Below, in pieces: positions 62,601-64,000 of a stretch of 64,000 nt of DNA. The stretch spans positions 3,467,236-3,531,235 of the forward strand of contig NC_072450.1 of the NCBI RefSeq assembly GCF_027596085.1. Direction: 5' to 3'. The position numbers and the translations under genes are program-made. Source of the stretch: Anoplopoma fimbria. Its lineage: Eukaryota; Chordata; Actinopteri; Perciformes; Anoplopomatidae. Under the pieces are notes generated by a model. It saw nothing but the letters and a program-made list of their open reading frames with translations, ran no database searches and was not told the DNA's origin. Each line of letters begins with the position of its first letter. Position 1 is the first letter of the stretch.

Positions 62601-64000
62601 CACACACGAGCGGTTGTTCTGGAGCAAATCGAAATGTTTTGCCTCGACAACGGACGTTTCAACTCTCTTTATACTTCATCTATGCATCCTGAGCTGAGAG
62701 CTAAAAAGCAAAGTATAAATTAGGGTTTGGACCAATATATATCGGCTGTTGGATGAGTACATTAATTGTTTTATTTCTGCCTCTGAAGAACCAGTGAGAG
62801 CTGTGGCTCAACGGGCAGCTGACACAGCAGGAAAAACAAAGTGTGTATCTAACTCTATGACAATAAAAAGGGTGCAACTAAGATGTACTGGAGCTACGGA
62901 CTAATGAAAGAACGCCTCACTAAGTGCCTTAGTGAGGCGTTCTTCCTTGTCATGGTTTCTCAAAGTCTCTAAACTCTACTAGAAAGAAACACCATCGTTC
63001 TGGGAGATATTCCCCACCTGGTGTTTTGATCGTGATGGTGGTGGCCCCAAATAAACCGTTTGCATGAAAAAGATCCTGTAAAAAAAACATTCAATTATCT
63101 AGTCCTCAGCACAACTAGGAAGCTTTGATTGACTCGGCTAAGACCAACAGTCACGTGACAAACATTCTGTGAAACTTTGACTGAACTGAAGGCTGCTGAA
63201 GGAGAGGGAGAGGAGAGGCTTTAAACTTTAAAATTGTAAATAGTTAAATATATACAGCAAGAGAAGATCAATTATTTCTTCCAACATTGGTAACACTTGG
63301 AAACATGTAGGATATATAGATTCCAGTGTTTTCCAATTTTTGTACAATTTATTATCGAAAAAATGTCAACTTTTCTCTTTTTCATGATTTATGTCATGGT
63401 AACTGATGGTAAAGGATGATTTATTCTGCAAAGAAGACATGTTTGAGTTCTCTCTTCTTCTAGTCATGATCGTGCTGTTTCCATAAAGGTACAGAGACTA
63501 AAAATGTGACAGAACCTTTAAAAAAACAGCCTGAAAATGCTTTGGGGTTGGGAGGGTTAATACCTAGTTTGGAGCGTCTCTCGCTGTCTGTCTGAGCCAC
63601 AACGTCTGCTTCTTCCTCCCGACTGTTCACCACTTCACCTCGCAGATCCTGACTCTGAGAGAGCTCCAGGAAACCAAACTGAGAGGTTCCCCCTGAAACA
63701 CAGGACCCACCGACGCCATTAACACATGCAGTCATATTCAATTCTATACTGATCGTTGGTGTTATTCGTCTTTAATATGCAAGAGGGACTCCTACCTTCA
63801 GACTGAATGCAGTGTGTGGTAGAATCGGCTCCAGAATCCATATCAGTGTCCTCTGGTGCACACCTAATCGAAATGAGAGCAGAGAGAGTGAAAACACTTC
63901 ATCATTGTCTCCCACAGAGCATCAGAAATCAGTAAACATGTCTGGTCTTCACATACTTCTTCTTGTTCGGAGGGCAGATGTTTAGAACCTGACTTTCCTC
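43628..64000 (-). CDS. tp53bp1: TP53-binding protein 1 (53BP1), 5' end outside the window
   Basis: DNA-double-strand-break scaffold that reads H4K20me2 and H2AK15ub and favours end joining. Coding exons in transcript order: 64000-63957 (enters from outside), 63863-63796, 63692-63564, 62476-62422, 62320-62160, 61594-61468, 61364-61270, 61192-61005, 60279-59190, 57743-57627, 57515-57333, 57218-57152, 55891-55802, 53956-53683, 52778-52710, 52620-52468, 52169-51958, 51625-51455, 50502-50105, 49454-49263, 48677-48495, 46890-46693, 46590-46496, 45230-45034, 44050-43914 and 43827-43628. They total 4893 nt and all junctions keep phase (1630 aa here; human about 1972). Anchors against human: FLELSQSQD, HFTLPKEGELIGP, ITDVYYEDG, RGRPPSR, the Tudor and the two BRCTs. 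The first few exons are missing at the right edge. The acceptors of 62476 and 55891 could each shift by one codon. Confidence 0.97.
44160..44760 (-). repeat. 'catagtatagtatgtc'-type array in a tp53bp1 intron
   Basis: Decayed tandem units ('tagtatagtttat', 'catagtatgttgtaaaa', 'cagtatgtcgtaaaaaa') of the same family as the two arrays in tubgcp4, in the same orientation as the intron 15 one. Lies between the exons at 44050 and 45034. Confidence 0.8.
45925..46240. repeat. AT-rich tandem repeat, unit about 60 bp built of smaller words
   Basis: Successive copies of 'caaatttatatttataaata' and 'atataaaatttattt' with small substitutions, in the tp53bp1 intron upstream of the 45230 exon. About 97% A+T by eye. 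Confidence 0.9.
46917..47048 (-). repeat. (GAA)n/(TTC)n tract next to a tp53bp1 acceptor
   Basis: GAA units with regular 'gaataacaagaacaag' interruptions repeated three times. On the coding strand this is a pyrimidine-rich run of about 130 bases, 26 bases upstream of the acceptor of the exon at 46890. Confidence 0.93.
47325..47355. repeat. (TA)n microsatellite
   Basis: About fourteen TA units in a tp53bp1 intron. Confidence 0.95.
47596..47645. repeat. (TA)n microsatellite
   Basis: About 24 uninterrupted TA units in the same tp53bp1 intron as the preceding tract. Confidence 0.96.
48430..48482. repeat. 16-bp triplet repeat beside a tp53bp1 donor
   Basis: Three tandem copies of 'cacggtttcggtgaa' and near variants directly downstream (in transcript terms) of the exon that ends at 48495. 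Confidence 0.85.
48495..48677 (-). other. tp53bp1: tp53bp1 exon with nuclear-localisation / ubiquitin-recognition region
   Basis: Encodes NLVEGKRRRRG, a Ser/Pro-rich linker, SGKRKLMSSEDHRTPAKRG and RRGMGARA. It aligns with the human segment just after the Tudor (GKRKLITSEEERSPAKRG), which contains the nuclear-localisation signal and lies next to or within the segment reading H2AK15 ubiquitin. The basic clusters and the 'TPAKR' are kept. Confidence 0.85.
48900..49030. repeat. MITE-arm fragment related to 53152-53291
   Basis: 'caccagactccattgacaaa' and 'gtcattttacctcacag' recur in the element at 53.15 kb, the second in inverse order. Only one end is clear here. Confidence 0.55.
49263..50502 (-). 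other. tp53bp1: tp53bp1 exons for the tandem Tudor domain
   Basis: Exon 50502-50105 encodes SSFVGLRVVAKWTSNGYFYS, FRLRFDDGYECEV and DILLCDPIPLETEVTAL. Exon 49454-49263 continues with VVRGHK, LFYSVEKDGQRQWYNR and ILSLEQGNKLREQ. The aromatic cage that holds H4K20me2 in human (Trp, Tyr, Tyr and the Asp of FDDGYE) is present. The first exon starts at 50502 ('ctcctctaag|GGG'), which restores phase with the preceding GAR exon. A shorter start at 50440 would break the frame. Confidence 0.95.
49945..50002 (+). mobile_element. LINE-like 3' tail with CCTTGAAT repeats
   Basis: 'gttgcatagagacaataaat' followed by 'catccttgaatccttgaat' is the form of a truncated non-LTR retrotransposon end in fish. It lies in the tp53bp1 intron just before the Tudor exon. 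Confidence 0.5.
51455..51625 (-). other. tp53bp1: tp53bp1 exon with GAR (arginine-methylation) motif
   Basis: In the phase fixed by its neighbours this exon reads PRRGGGQQQRGHRGHRAG... then TPRGRARRGRPPSRSS. It matches the human Gly-Arg-rich GAR motif (RGRRGRPPSR), a PRMT1 target. The Arg/Gly tract is longer at its start than the human one as I recall it. A longer open frame in another phase (Q/P/E-rich) is spurious. Confidence 0.9.
52208..52391 (+). repeat. R1 repeat copy in tp53bp1 intron (parent of the 4.49 kb copy)
   Basis: Runs from 'cctgcattctctctcctg' to 'cagtcaaac' with an internal loss of about 20 bases (the 'gatgctccatttagag' word) relative to the 4.49 kb copy. It is followed directly by the same unique 'ttttcgatgtttatgtg'. 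Confidence 0.85.
52468..52778 (-). other. tp53bp1: tp53bp1 oligomerisation-domain exons, source of the displaced copy
   Basis: Exon 52778-52710 (23 codons, LRQRTVSLQTSFDAPG...) and exon 52620-52468 (51 codons, HVRTIQEVRTTVTRIITDVY... KVTE). The latter aligns with the human 53BP1 oligomerisation domain (HMRTIREVRTLVTRVITDVY). The SLQT word in the first exon is vaguely like a dynein-light-chain (LC8) QT motif, which human 53BP1 carries just upstream of its oligomerisation domain, but it is not a canonical match. Confidence 0.93.
53152..53291. mobile_element. Small MITE with 24-bp imperfect terminal inverted repeats
   Basis: Left end 'accagactccattgacaaaa', right end 'ctgtttctgtcaaaggagta'. The ends pair with about three mismatches over 24 bases. 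About 140 bp, non-coding, in a tp53bp1 intron. Superfamily not determined. Confidence 0.6.
55407..55457. repeat. (CT)n then (CA)n microsatellites
   Basis: About fourteen CT units, then 'tttt' and about nine CA units, in a tp53bp1 intron. Confidence 0.93.
55950..56172 (-). repeat. R1 repeat copy, reverse orientation
   Basis: From 'gctttatggtctgtttgac' to 'gagagaatgcagctttaa'. It corresponds to the 5' half of the 13 kb copy in inverse orientation, within a tp53bp1 intron. Together with 52208 it is the second R1 element inside this gene. Confidence 0.85.
56200..57120. other. tp53bp1 intron sequence, no feature recognised
   Basis: Non-coding part of the intron between the exons at 55891 and 57152. 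No conserved exon, RNA or complete repeat seen. Confidence 0.5.
58100..58312 (+). repeat. 22-bp minisatellite in a tp53bp1 intron
   Basis: About nine head-to-tail units of 'agagtatccagaccaagacc'-type (22 bp) with tat(c)caag variants. The units are contiguous and have no unique spacers. Confidence 0.95.
59190..60279 (-). other. tp53bp1: Large tp53bp1 exon, disordered SQ/TQ-containing region
   Basis: A single 1090-nt exon encoding 363 residues of low-complexity, Ser/Glu/Lys-rich sequence. It starts DVFVPTQSQEAPQ, contains TQIEELGE and DDSVIIVTDSERDSE, and ends SLSDSSGG. Human 53BP1 has the same order (DIFIPSPSLEEQ, TQIEDTEPM, DSSVVIVDV, SSSETPFHFTLP). SQ/TQ sites are typical ATM targets. The hydrophobic VIIV flanked by acids resembles a SUMO-interacting motif (inference). 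Confidence 0.9.
61680..61742 (+). mobile_element. LINE 3' tail with (TTATC)n
   Basis: 'aaatttccccgctgcgggac' and 'taataaaggattatcttatc' form a familiar fish LINE end followed by TTATC repeats. Only the tail is present, in a tp53bp1 intron. Confidence 0.6.
62908..62944. other. Perfect 17-bp inverted repeat with 3-base loop
   Basis: 'aagaacgcctcactaag', loop 'tgc', then its exact reverse complement 'cttagtgaggcgttctt'. It lies in the tp53bp1 intron between the exons at 62476 and 63564. No flanking TA or transposon ends, and no poly-T run that would suggest a Pol III gene. Confidence 0.9.

Noticed and set aside
63018..63075. Possible extra tp53bp1 exon (minus strand) between the exons at 63564 and 62476, with good-looking splice sites and an open frame
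   Set aside because: Its 58-nt length breaks the reading phase on both sides. Joining 63564 directly to 62476 keeps the phase (...RRSKL-AEQNVSS...).

Overview
This is a window of vertebrate nuclear DNA, almost certainly from a teleost (ray-finned) fish. It contains four intron-containing protein genes separated by long non-coding stretches rich in microsatellites, Tc1-type MITEs, tRNA-derived SINEs and LINE 3' tails of the kinds seen in fish genomes. The species cannot be named from sequence alone.

Layout. 1-16.0 kb: no intact gene. This part holds repeats, a decayed LINE fragment and, at 4.49-5.13 kb, a displaced near-identical copy of two tp53bp1 exons. 16.3-17.7 kb (+): a complete three-exon CART neuropeptide-precursor gene, framed by the two arms of a roughly 0.6 kb inverted repeat. 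18.9-25.8 kb: intergenic, with a Tc1-like MITE at 22.75 kb. 26.1-29.8 kb (-): cdkn2aip (CARF), three exons. 29.8-31.7 kb: the divergent promoter region between cdkn2aip and tubgcp4, filled by a six-unit tandem array of promoter-like modules. 31.7-43.5 kb (+): tubgcp4, 18 exons, 666 aa, complete. 43.5-64.0 kb (-): tp53bp1, 26 coding exons in the window (1630 codons before the stop). Its 5' end lies beyond the right edge.

All four gene models were assembled by hand from splice sites, keeping the reading phase across every junction, and compared with what I know of the human proteins. tubgcp4 and tp53bp1 are tail to tail, with poly(A) signals within about 50 bp. These two genes are also convergent neighbours in human, so this is old synteny. 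cdkn2aip, head to head with tubgcp4, is not a neighbour of it in human. There is no obvious shared pathway beyond cell-division and DNA-damage themes (gamma-tubulin nucleation; 53BP1 repair-pathway choice; CARF in the p53/ARF network). cart belongs to neuroendocrine feeding control.

The observations most worth following are the transplanted 53BP1 oligomerisation-domain exons, the amplified ZNF143/RFX-like promoter modules, the inverted repeat around cart, a (TG)n tract of about 49 units lying between the pyrimidine tract and the AG of cart exon 2, and a perfect 17-bp intronic hairpin that looks like a template-switch scar.
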